From Streptoalloteichus hindustanus (GTDB lineage Bacteria; Actinomycetota; Actinomycetes; Mycobacteriales; Pseudonocardiaceae): a stretch of 64,000 bases of DNA. The stretch lies in assembly GCF_900129375.1 (NCBI RefSeq), contig NZ_FQVN01000010.1, positions 62,001 to 126,000 on the forward strand, written 5' to 3'. The notes under the pieces were generated by a model. That model saw only the letters and a list, made by a program, of their open reading frames with translations, was not told the origin of the DNA and ran no database searches. Shown here in pieces: positions 45,787 through 53,595 of this stretch (positions are counted from its first letter, which is position 1; each line of letters begins with the position of its first letter). Made by a program: the position numbers and the translations under genes.

Positions 45787-47451
45787 GTGAGCGAGCGGAG
45801 CGAGCGAACCATCGAGCACAGCGGTGTCCCTCGCACCGTCCCCGACGCCGAGGAGTCCGGCGTCGGTGTCCTGGTGCGCCAGGCGCCGGAACCCGGCGAC
45901 GCCGTCGTGCCGGTCGGGGCGCTGCCGCCACCGGAGGACCCGGCGCCGGCCGACCCCGTCGACCGGTTGGGCCCGCCCCCGCCCACCGACCGGCTCCGCG
46001 GCTGGGCCACCGCCCTCGCGCTCGCGGCGCTCGGCGGTCTGGTCCGGTTCTGGAACCTGGGCTTCCCCACCGACAAGGGCACGCCGGTCTTCGACGAGAA
46101 GCACTACGTGCCGCAGGCGTGGCAGGTGCTCCGCAACGGCGGCTACGAGGACAACGCCGGCTACCGGCTCATCGTGCACCCCCCGCTGGGCAAGCAGCTC
46201 ATCGCGATCGGCGAGTGGCTGTTCGGCTACGACGGATGGGGCTGGCGGTTCTCCGCCGCGGTCGCCGGCACGGTCAGCGTGCTGCTCATCGTGCGGATCG
46301 CCCGCCGGCTCACCCGCTCGACGCTGCTCGGCGCCCTGGCCGGCGTGCTGTTGGTCTGCGACGGCCTCAGCCACGTGCAGTCCAGGGTCGGGATGCTCGA
46401 CGCCTTCCTGGCCGTGTTCGTGCTGGCGGCGTTCGGCTGCCTGCTCGTGGACCGCGACCAGGTGCGGCAACGCCTGGCGGTCGCGGTGCGCGAGGGCCGC
46501 GTGGCCGAGACGCCCTGGGGACCGCGGATGGGCTTCCGCTGGTGGCGGTTCGGCGCCGGTGTGCTGCTCGGCCTGGCCTGCGGCGTCAAGTGGTCGGGCA
46601 CGTACTTCCTGGCCGCGTTCGCGGTGCTCTGCGTGGTGTGGGACGTGACGGCGCGCCGCGCGGCCGGCGTGCCCAGGCCCTGGGTCGGCACGGTCGTGCG
46701 CGACCTGGGTCCCGCGCTGTGGGCGCTGGCCGTGGTGCCGATCCTGGCGTACCTGGCCACCTGGTGGGCCTGGTTCGGCAGCGAGACCGGCGTCGACCGC
46801 CACGCGGTGGGCAGGGACGTGGGCGCCGACTCGCCCTTCTGGTTCGTGCCGGACGCGTTGCGGTCGCTGTGGTTCTACAGCTCGAAGGTCCTGGAGTTCC
46901 ACAACTCCCTGGTCACCGACCCGAACAAGCCGCACCCGTGGGAGTCCAAGCCGTGGACGTGGCCGATGGGCCTGCGGCCGATGCTCTACTACCTGGAGTC
47001 GGGTGGTGGCGCGCCGGGCTGCGACGGGCGGCAGGACTGCCTGGGCGCGGTGATGCTGGTCGGCACGCCGGCGATGTGGTGGCTGGCCTTCCCGATGCTC
47101 GGCTGGGCGCTGTGGCGCGCCGTCACCCGCGTGGACTGGCGGTACGCGGCCGTGCTGGTCGCCTACGCCGCGGGCTGGCTGCCGTGGTTCGTCAACCTCG
47201 ACCGGCAGATGTACTACTTCTACGTCACCCCGATCGCGCCGTTCCTGGTGCTCGGGCTGGTCCTGGTGATGGGCGAGATCCTGGGCTCGGCCCGCGCCGG
47301 CGCGGAACGCCGGGGCACGGGCCTGCTCGTGGTGGCGATCTACACGGGGCTCGTGGTGGCCAACTTCGCCTGGCTGTGGCCGATCCTGAACGGCAACGCC
47401 ATCCCGTTGTGGTGGTGGAACGCGGAGATGTGGCTGCCGTCCTGGCGCTGA
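45787..47451 (+). CDS. pmt: Protein O-mannosyltransferase (PMT, GT39)
   Basis: 554 residues from GTG 45787. A cytosolic proline/acid-rich N-terminus of about 70 residues, then about ten membrane helices. The catalytic DE pair is in the first loop (PVFDEKHYVPQAW), followed by the conserved HPPLGKQLIAIGEWLFGYDGWGWRF and HNSLVTDPNKPHPWESKPWTWPM loops, with MYYFYVTPIAPFLVLG near the end. It transfers mannose from polyprenyl-phosphomannose to threonines of exported proteins (M. tuberculosis Rv1002c homologue). The first bases include the GAGCGAGCGGAGCGAGC motif common at actinobacterial gene starts. Confidence 0.94.
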   Translation: MSERSERTIEHSGVPRTVPDAEESGVGVLVRQAPEPGDAVVPVGALPPPEDPAPADPVDRLGPPPPTDRLRGWATALALAALGGLVRFWNLGFPTDKGTPVFDEKHYVPQAWQVLRNGGYEDNAGYRLIVHPPLGKQLIAIGEWLFGYDGWGWRFSAAVAGTVSVLLIVRIARRLTRSTLLGALAGVLLVCDGLSHVQSRVGMLDAFLAVFVLAAFGCLLVDRDQVRQRLAVAVREGRVAETPWGPRMGFRWWRFGAGVLLGLACGVKWSGTYFLAAFAVLCVVWDVTARRAAGVPRPWVGTVVRDLGPALWALAVVPILAYLATWWAWFGSETGVDRHAVGRDVGADSPFWFVPDALRSLWFYSSKVLEFHNSLVTDPNKPHPWESKPWTWPMGLRPMLYYLESGGGAPGCDGRQDCLGAVMLVGTPAMWWLAFPMLGWALWRAVTRVDWRYAAVLVAYAAGWLPWFVNLDRQMYYFYVTPIAPFLVLGLVLVMGEILGSARAGAERRGTGLLVVAIYTGLVVANFAWLWPILNGNAIPLWWWNAEMWLPSWR

Positions 47452-47651
47452 CGCCCCGCCGCGGAGAGCTGGAGCGCCTCTCGGCCGGTGGTCCGCCGGC
47501 CGAGGGCCCCGAGCAGCGCCCCGAGCCCGCGCCCGGGCGGACCGCCCGCCGCCACCGACCCCGCCGAACGGCGGGTTGTTCCCGGCGGGGAGCGAACCTA
47601 GGTTTCCTCAGCACAGGGTGCCCTGCGTCGACATACGAAGAAGCCTTCCGG

Positions 47652-47685
47652 GAAGGCCCCGTCGCGTCCGAGCGGCGGGGCCTTC
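47652..47685 (+). terminator. Hairpin between pmt and the M28 peptidase gene
   Basis: GAAGGCCCCGTCGC (47652-47665) with GCGGCGGGGCCTTC (47672-47685), one G-T pair, six-base loop. It also lies just before the peptidase start (47716). Confidence 0.75.
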
Positions 47686-47715
47686 GCGGACTGCCGAACG
47701 CACGGGAGACACCCC

Positions 47716-49095
47716 ATGACCGGAGTACGCCGCCGTGACCTGCTCGCCGGGGCCGCGGCCCTGGCCGGTTTCGCCACCGTCGGATTCCTGCCCGGCACGG
47801 CCGCCGCGGCCACCCGCCAGCGCCCCGGCGCGGTCAACCCGCCCTCGCTGGGCATCGGCGACCACGCGATCACGGCGCGGGTCAGCGCGAGGCGCGCTCT
47901 GGCGCACATCCGGCACCTCAGCGAGACCATCGGGCCGCGCATCGGCGGCACGCCGTCGGAGCGCAGGGCGGCCGACTACCTGGCCGACGTGCTGCGGGAC
48001 CTGCGGTACAACGTGCGGCTCCAGCCGTTCCCGGTGGCCGACAAGTACCTCGCCGACGTGCTGGGCGACGGGGTCCGCTGGCAGTCCGCCGCCTCGTCGG
48101 AGGGCGCGCTCGACGTGACCGTGACCGGCGACGTGGTGGACGCCCGAGCCGGTGGCGACGGGGACTACCCGGCCGACGTCCGGGGCAGGATCGTGCTGGT
48201 CGACCGCGTGCGCGGCAGCGAGGCGAAGCAGGTCAGGACCGCGGTCGCGAAGGGCGCGGCAGCCGTGCTCCTGGTCGCCACACCCGCCCCGACAGCCCCG
48301 AACCAGCGGGCCGGCTCCTTCACCCCCGCCATCGGCGAGCGGGTCGGCGTCCCGGTGCTCGGTCTGGCCCAGGTGCACGGCGAGAAGGCCAGGAAGCGAC
48401 TCGCGGGCGGCGGCCTGCGGCTGAGCCTGCGCGTCACCCACCACAAGAAGCTGACCTCGTACAACGTGCTCGCCGAGCGCCCGGCCACCTTCCCGTCCCG
48501 GGACCAGGGCGTCGTGATGGTCACCGCCCACTACGACTCCGTTCCCGGCTCGCCGGGCGCGAACGACGACGGCAGCGGCACCGCGCTCTGCCTGGAGCTG
48601 GCCCGCGTGCTGCGCTACCTGCCCACCCAGAAGGCCCTGCGCTTCGCGCTGTGGGGCTCCGAGGAGCAGGGCCTCATCGGCTCCAAGCACTACGTGTCCC
48701 AGCTCGACGACGACGCGGCCAAGCGCATCGCCGGCTGCTTCCAGAACGACATGGTCGCCACGAGCCACGACCCGGCGAAGCACTACTGGCTGCTCTCCGT
48801 CGACGGCGGGAACAACACCACCACCTCGGCGGTGGCCGGGGCCGCGCGACGCCTGGGCTACACGCCCCAGACCAAGGGTCCGGTGGCCAGGGGCTCCAGC
48901 GACCACGTGCCCTTCCACCAGCGCGGCATCGCCTCGGCGAACTTCAGCTGGCGCGGCGAAGCCGGGCCGCAGCTGCTGGAGCCGACCTACCACACCCCCG
49001 AGGACACCATCCAGGACAACATCAGCCTGGACCGCCTCCAGGTCTCCCTGGAGCTGATCGGCTGCGCCGCCTACGACGTCGCCCGCCACCGCTGA
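47716..49095 (+). CDS. Secreted M28-family zinc aminopeptidase with PA domain
   Basis: 459 residues, ATG 47716. Twin-arginine signal (GVRRRDLLAGAAALAGF, then an AAA cleavage region). A PA domain spans about residues 140-235. The catalytic domain has the di-zinc ligands TAHYDSV, GANDDGSGTA, the catalytic EE in WGSEEQGLIGS, a D in QNDMVAT, and the final H in YHTPEDT. Length and order match Streptomyces-type leucine aminopeptidases and related M28 carboxypeptidase-like enzymes. Likely releases amino acids from external peptides. A strong hairpin follows. Confidence 0.92.
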   Translation: MTGVRRRDLLAGAAALAGFATVGFLPGTAAAATRQRPGAVNPPSLGIGDHAITARVSARRALAHIRHLSETIGPRIGGTPSERRAADYLADVLRDLRYNVRLQPFPVADKYLADVLGDGVRWQSAASSEGALDVTVTGDVVDARAGGDGDYPADVRGRIVLVDRVRGSEAKQVRTAVAKGAAAVLLVATPAPTAPNQRAGSFTPAIGERVGVPVLGLAQVHGEKARKRLAGGGLRLSLRVTHHKKLTSYNVLAERPATFPSRDQGVVMVTAHYDSVPGSPGANDDGSGTALCLELARVLRYLPTQKALRFALWGSEEQGLIGSKHYVSQLDDDAAKRIAGCFQNDMVATSHDPAKHYWLLSVDGGNNTTTSAVAGAARRLGYTPQTKGPVARGSSDHVPFHQRGIASANFSWRGEAGPQLLEPTYHTPEDTIQDNISLDRLQVSLELIGCAAYDVARHR

Positions 49096-49111
49096 CCCAC
49101 CAGATTCCCCA

Positions 49112-49144
49112 GGAAAGGCCGGGCGCCCCACGCCCGGCCTTTCC
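49112..49144 (+). terminator. Terminator after the M28 peptidase
   Basis: GGAAAGGCCGGGCG (49112-49125) and CGCCCGGCCTTTCC (49131-49144), perfect 14-bp stem, five-base loop. Confidence 0.9.
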
Positions 49145-49220
49145 GTATCAACTTCCGCGGTGGACTGGTCTCACCCAGGGAGGAGTGGAGACCTGCCCGA
49201 TCGACTGCGAGCACGAGGAG

Positions 49221-49382
49221 ATGGTGAACGCGGAATCCGTTCTGAGCATCGGCGGAATCGTCTCGGACGTGTTCGCACGGTTCGGCTCGGCGCGATACCC
49301 AGCACTGGAGCCTTCTGTTGTGAAACTCTGGCCAGAGGAATTCTCGAAGTGCGCACGAAGGAATCTGGCGACGCCAAGGTGA
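49221..49382 (+). CDS. Possible short open frame upstream of the MFS gene
   Basis: 53 codons from ATG 49221 (or longer from GTG 49185, preceded by GGGAGGA), ending 34 bases inside the MFS frame. The product has a protein-like composition (VLSIGGIVSDVFARFGSARY) but no recognised family. It could be a leader peptide translationally coupled to the transporter or chance. Confidence 0.25.
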   Translation: MVNAESVLSIGGIVSDVFARFGSARYPALEPSVVKLWPEEFSKCARRNLATPR

Positions 49383-50605
49383 GACTGGGAAGTCGCTTCC
49401 ACAGACTCTTCGGCGCCACGCTCGTGTCGGCCATCGGCACCGGCATGCACGCCGCCGCGCTGCCCCTGCTGGTCCTGCAGAGCACCAGCGGCCCGATGGC
49501 GTTGAGCTCCGTCGTCATGGCCGCCGAGGTTCCCTGGGTGCTGCTCTCGCTGCACGCCGGTGTCGTGGTGGACCGACTGGACCGCCGGCGGGTGATGGTG
49601 TGGGCCGACCTGGGGCGGTTCGCCGTCCTGGTCGCTCTCGCGGTGCTGGTCCTGACCGCGCTGGTGAACCTGGTGTGTCTGGTGCTCGCGGCGTTCCTGC
49701 TGGGCGTCGGCCAGGTCTTCTTCGACATCGCCGCCCAGTCGGCCGTTCCCGACCTCGTGTCGCGGGATCCGCGGAGCCTGGCAACGGCGAACGGGCGGAT
49801 CGTCGCGGCGGAGAGCAACGGTGAGGACTTCGTGGGGCCTCCGCTTGGCTCCGCCCTGTTCGGCCTGTGGAACCTCCTGCCGTTCGCCGGCAACGCCCTC
49901 TCGTTCGCCGCCAGCGGCCTGTTGATCTTCTCGATCCGGACGGACGCCAAGCCGAAGGAGACGTCCGGAACTCCGCGCAGGAGCGTGCGGGGCGAAATCG
50001 CCGAGGGCATCCGGTGGTTGTTCGGGAACCGGACCCTGCGGGCGCTGGCCACGGCTTCCTGCCTCGGCAACATCGCCGTCACCGCCCAGTTCGCGATGCT
50101 CGCGCTGCTGGCCAAGGAGGTCCTCGGACTTCCGGACTTCGGTTTCGGTTTGTTGCTGACGGCCACCGCGGTCGGCGCGACGGTCGGGGGACTGGCCGCG
50201 GCGGCCGCCGGCAAGCGATTCGGCCCCGGCACGGTGGTGCTCGCGGGCAAAGCCGGCGTGGGCACGGCCGTTCTGGTTCTGGGACTTGTCGCCAATGCGT
50301 GGGTCGCGGCCGCGATGATGATGGTGACCGGCGCGCTGATGACCGCGGAGAAAGTCGTGGTGAGCACATTGCGCCAGCAGATCGTGCCCAATGAACTCTT
50401 GGGGAGAGTGCTCTCGTCGAGCAGACTGGTGGTAATGACCGGGGGTCCGGTTGGCGCGGCACTCGGCGGCGTTCTCGCCAGCTTGTTCGCCGTCCAGGTC
50501 TCGTATGTCGCCGGTGGCGTTTTTCTCATCCTGGTGACGCTGGTCTTCTATCCTGTGCTGAACAACCGCACCCTGGCAAGCACTACGGACGAGTCGGCCA
50601 GGTAA
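49349..50605 (+). CDS. MFS transporter
   Basis: 418 residues from GTG 49349, nine bases after AGAGGA; GTG 49379 is a fallback. Twelve hydrophobic segments. The region after helix 2 (VVVDRLDRRRVMVWADLGRF) matches the MFS loop 2-3 motif, and the layout resembles the MFS_3/enterobactin-exporter-like group (GAALGGVLASLFAVQVSYVAGGVF). Likely a drug or metabolite exporter; substrate unknown. The 3' third has a lower GC third-position bias than neighbours. No regulator is adjacent. Confidence 0.85.
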   Translation: MRTKESGDAKVRLGSRFHRLFGATLVSAIGTGMHAAALPLLVLQSTSGPMALSSVVMAAEVPWVLLSLHAGVVVDRLDRRRVMVWADLGRFAVLVALAVLVLTALVNLVCLVLAAFLLGVGQVFFDIAAQSAVPDLVSRDPRSLATANGRIVAAESNGEDFVGPPLGSALFGLWNLLPFAGNALSFAASGLLIFSIRTDAKPKETSGTPRRSVRGEIAEGIRWLFGNRTLRALATASCLGNIAVTAQFAMLALLAKEVLGLPDFGFGLLLTATAVGATVGGLAAAAAGKRFGPGTVVLAGKAGVGTAVLVLGLVANAWVAAAMMMVTGALMTAEKVVVSTLRQQIVPNELLGRVLSSSRLVVMTGGPVGAALGGVLASLFAVQVSYVAGGVFLILVTLVFYPVLNNRTLASTTDESAR

Positions 50606-50838
50606 GCGAGAAAATCTGCGGCCGCGCGGGAGGAGACGACATGTCGTGATCACCTGCGGAATCAAGGCGTCGCATGACGCTGCAGTCACAATCCCCCGCG
50701 AACCACCCGATCCAGGCATTGCGCACCAGCCTGCCCAGCTGATCCCCACCCGAGAGCGGCGATGACCTGCATCTTCGCCGGCGACTCGCCCCCCAAAGCC
50801 AGCGCAATCAACAGGCCATCCCCAACAACTCCACCAGG
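50606..50838. other. Intergenic, nothing recognised
   Basis: Start of a 1.07-kb gap between the MFS gene and tRNA-Ala. No coding frame is credible; open frames here have poor codon usage and no family resemblance. Confidence 0.5.
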
Positions 50839-50948
50839 TTGTCCACAGGGCCCCAAGTTATCCACAGCGAAACCCTCAGCCCTTTGCCACGCGCCCCCGA
50901 GCGAATAGGCTGGAGCAGGGCTCGCCCCCCAAGGCGGGTGGGGGCTGT
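50839..50948 (+). repeat. Dispersed DnaA-box/hairpin element, copy B
   Basis: TTGTCCACAG (50839-50848) and TTATCCACAG (50858-50867), 19 bp apart, 37 bases of variable sequence, then the core ATAGGCTGGAGC...GGTGGGGGCTGT (50905-50948). A TTGCCA 16 bases before TAGGCT could serve as a -35. Same order and spacing as copy C. Confidence 0.8.
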
Positions 50949-51032
50949 CAACAGCAGAGATCTGGCACCCACCCCAACAACCCGGGCTCCTGACAGCTCT
51001 CCCGAGCGCGAATACCGAGCGAGCACCCCCGT

Positions 51033-51420
51033 CAGCCGTACGGCCGAACCACCGCCAAAGCCCACCACTTCTCGGCGACTGCCCCTCCCAGAGAAGACCT
51101 TGAGCCAGCGGCAAACCCCCACAGCCGTTCTGTGCAGCCGTGCGATCGAAGACGACCGCACAGCCCCTGAGCACCCCCAGAGCCAACGTGGACAGTCCCA
51201 AAGGCGTGCACCGCCAGGCAACCACGCCAACAGCAAGCTGTGCCCAGCCATGCGGTCGAAGACAGCCATGGCCCTGATCCTTCGACGCTGCGCGAGGAAG
51301 AGACAGCCCTTCATGGGCCCATGTGGACACTCCGAGCGCCCGCACCAAGCGATCGGCCAACAGAGATCACCGGCGCCACCGAGGCGAGCCGAGGTCCTCC
51401 CAGCTGTGCGGTCGAAGACC
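51033..51420. repeat. Degenerate tandem repeats around a GCGGTC-GAA-GACCGC hairpin
   Basis: Four diverged copies beginning CAGCCGTACGGCCGAA (51033), CAGCCGTGCGATCGAAGAC (51135), CAGCCATGCGGTCGAAGAC (51245) and CAGCTGTGCGGTCGAAGAC (51401), spaced 102, 110 and 156 bp. The central part is a small hairpin (perfect in the last copy). TGTGGACA-type sequences recur between copies. No protein assigned. Confidence 0.55.
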
Positions 51421-51627
51421 GCCACGGCCCACCCCACCCCAGAAGAAGAACGTGAGCCTCACCACAGCAAGCGGAAATACGCCCCGGAGCCCACAGAACG
51501 ACCCCGCCCCAGTGATGTAAGACACAAAAGAAGAGATGCTGGTCCGAGATGTCGCGCCCAGCGCCCGCCAAGGCGAGGAGCTCGCACCGTGGGGGGCATG
51601 GGGGGCTCGGCCCTCCAAAACAATAAA

Positions 51628-51668
51628 GGACGACCCCCGTTCGCGCTTTCCGCGAACGGGGGTCGTCC
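51628..51668 (-). terminator. Terminator of tRNA-Ala
   Basis: Perfect 18-bp stem (51628-51645 with 51651-51668) and a five-base loop, followed on the minus strand by TTTATTGTTTT. A textbook Rho-independent terminator directly after the tRNA. Confidence 0.95.
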
Positions 51669-51677
51669 AGTCGGACG

Positions 51678-51750
51678 TGGAGCTGAGGGGAATCGAACCC
51701 CTGACCTTCTCGATGCGAACGAGACGCGCTACCAACTGCGCTACAGCCCC
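51678..51750 (-). tRNA. tRNA-Ala (anticodon CGC)
   Basis: Minus strand. Acceptor GGGGCTG pairs with CAGCTCC and includes the G3-U70 pair that marks alanine tRNAs; anticodon stem TCTCG/CGAGA with loop TTCGCAT (anticodon CGC); T-arm AGGGG-TTCGATT-CCCCT; discriminator A. CCA not encoded. 73 bases. Confidence 0.95.
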
Positions 51751-51806
51751 GTGCTTGGTGCCCCCAAAGCATAGCAGGTTTCTGGGGGCACTTTCGCCAC
51801 CCCCCT

Positions 51807-52583
51807 CTACTCGCCCACCGCGCGGCGGTAGCTGAACGGCGTGGGGGCGTCGAGCTCGTCGAACGCCGGGTCCTCGTCGTCGATCTCCACGACGATCGTC
51901 CCGGGGCGCGGCGACCGGCTGGGTGGGACCGCGAGCTGCTCGTCCCGCTCGGCGGGCGCCGTGGTGGGGTGCGGCTGCCCGGCGGCGCGGCGCCGGGCGC
52001 CGGCGAGCCGGGCGAGGCGGCGCTGCCGGACCTCCTCCTCGATGCGCACCTGGCGGCGCAGGTAGGTCAGGTAGCCGACGAGGAGGAGGTCGAGCCCGCC
52101 GTGGACCCACCACAGGAGCGGCAGGGAGACGAAGGCCAGCACGCCGCTGACGAGCGCCAGCAGGAGCATGGCGAGGACCACGCGCTGCCGGAACTGGTAC
52201 TTGGCCCGCGCGACGGCGGCCGCGTGGTCGGGGTCGAAGCCGCCCCGGCCCGGTCGGTAGCGCCGGGACGTCCCCGGCTCGTCGGCGAGGTCGTTCCGCT
52301 CGTCGGGCCCGGGGCGGTCGTCGCCGTCGCCGTACGCCTCGTACGGGCCGTGGGCGCCGTCACCCTCGCCACCGGGGTGGCCGTCGCCGTCGGGGTCGGC
52401 CATGTCGAACCCGTCCTCCGTGCTGCTGGCCTGGCCGGCCCGCCGGGACCCGCCCCGCCGCAGGACGCGGGCGGCCAACGCGGAGTCGGCGGTGCGGACG
52501 ACCTCCTGGCGCCGCCGGGCGATCATCGGGACCAGCACGACGAGCCAGGCGACGGCCAGCGCCGCGAAGATCAACGAGCTCAT
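51807..52583 (-). CDS. glpR: GlpR/SepX-like divisome membrane protein
   Basis: 258 residues, ATG 52581-52583 with GGGGGAGG upstream. One membrane helix at residues 2-21, a basic, then acidic glycine/aspartate-rich linker (about 55-110), and two closely spaced helices (about 134-175) before a positively charged segment and an acidic C-terminus. This layout and its place next to the acetyltransferase and moeA-like glp match the actinobacterial protein called GlpR or SepX, which recruits Glp/FtsZ or SepF-type partners at the septum. Assignment is by architecture and synteny. Confidence 0.75.
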   Translation of the reverse strand: MSSLIFAALAVAWLVVLVPMIARRRQEVVRTADSALAARVLRRGGSRRAGQASSTEDGFDMADPDGDGHPGGEGDGAHGPYEAYGDGDDRPGPDERNDLADEPGTSRRYRPGRGGFDPDHAAAVARAKYQFRQRVVLAMLLLALVSGVLAFVSLPLLWWVHGGLDLLLVGYLTYLRRQVRIEEEVRQRRLARLAGARRRAAGQPHPTTAPAERDEQLAVPPSRSPRPGTIVVEIDDEDPAFDELDAPTPFSYRRAVGE

Positions 52584-52914
52584 GACTCGCCACCTCCCCC
52601 GGTCGTCGAGCAGCGCGCGTGTGCCACCGCCACGCTAGTCACAGCAGTCACACCAGTGTCGGAGGCGCGCCGACGGGCACGCGTTCCCGGCAGGCGGTAG
52701 AGATCACCCGATGCGTTCATCGAACCGGATGACGATCTCGACGCGCCAGCATGACGCCGACGTGACCACCCGCACGGACCAACGACGGCCGCCCGACCCC
52801 CGTTACGCGGCCCGCGGTCCCCACTCCGCGTCATCCCTCTCCCCCACATGCCTGATCAGGTAGCCATGCCCCGGGGGCGGATACGTGAAGCGTCCGGTGA
52901 CGAAGGCCACGCGC
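52584..52914. other. Intergenic, nothing recognised
   Basis: 331 bp between the acetyltransferase and glpR genes, moderately GC-rich. No gene or strong hairpin seen; it should contain the glpR promoter. Confidence 0.4.
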
Positions 52915-53589
52915 TCAGCCGAGCCGGGCGCGGCCGGCGGCCACCAGGCGGGCGACCAGGCCCTCGGGGGCGTCCTCGACGGTGAGGGCGAGGCAGACGT
53001 GGTCCCGCCAGGCCCCGTCCACGTCCAGGTACCTGCGGAACAGCCCCTCCTCGCGGAAGCCCAGCTTGGCCAGCACCCGCAGCGACGCGCTGTTCTCCGG
53101 CCGCACCGTGGCCTCCAGCCGGTGCAGGCCGGCCGCGGCGAAGCAGTGGTCGGCGGCGAGGGCGACCGCCGCGGTGGCCACCCCGCCCCGCACGCGGTCG
53201 CCGGCCACCCAGTAGCCCACCCAGGCGGAGCGGAGCGCGCCCCGGACGACGTTGCCGATGGTGATCTGGCCGCCGAACTCCCCGTCGACGGTGATGACGA
53301 AGGGCAGCGCCTGCCCCTGGCGCGCCATGGAGCGCAGGGACGACCACTGGCCGGGCCACGCCAGCACCGCGTTGCGGTCCTCCCACGCGGCGGCGACGGT
53401 CGGCTCCCACCGCTCCAGGTGGGCCCGGTCGCGCAGGCGGACCCGGCTCCAGGCGGCCCCGTCGAACAGTCGCGGCGGGCGCAGCTCGACGGCCCCCGCG
53501 GGCACCAGGAGCGGCCCGAGCCGGGCGGGCCAGCCCGGGTGCCTGGTCCCGGCGGCGAGCTCCACGGTCCCGCCGTCGGCCGGGCGCAC
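52915..53589 (-). CDS. rimJ: GNAT N-acetyltransferase, RimJ/RimL type
   Basis: 224 residues from GTG 53587-53589, six bases after the glp stop, so co-translated with it. RimJ-like acetyltransferase: LRPPRLFDGAAWSRVRLRDR at the start, GYWVAGDRVRGGVATAAVALAADHCF (acetyl-CoA loop region) and RLEATVRPENSASLRVLAKLGFREEGLFRRYLDVDGAWRDH. Targets in this family are protein N-termini, classically ribosomal protein S5. Matches Rv0995 by synteny. Confidence 0.88.
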   Translation of the reverse strand: MRPADGGTVELAAGTRHPGWPARLGPLLVPAGAVELRPPRLFDGAAWSRVRLRDRAHLERWEPTVAAAWEDRNAVLAWPGQWSSLRSMARQGQALPFVITVDGEFGGQITIGNVVRGALRSAWVGYWVAGDRVRGGVATAAVALAADHCFAAAGLHRLEATVRPENSASLRVLAKLGFREEGLFRRYLDVDGAWRDHVCLALTVEDAPEGLVARLVAAGRARLG

Positions 53590-53595
53590 CGCGGC

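Noticed and set aside
50839-50948. Replication origin
   Set aside because: Only two DnaA-box-like sequences per element and no dnaA/dnaN or box cluster; the repeated nature fits a dispersed element rather than oriC.
51033-51420. CRISPR array
   Set aside because: Units are diverged, unevenly spaced (102-156 bp) and lack constant repeats or nearby cas genes.
50686-51774. Open frames of 200-310 codons on both strands in the MFS-tRNA gap
   Set aside because: They run through element B, the tandem repeats and even the tRNA; composition is not protein-like and no ribosome site fits.
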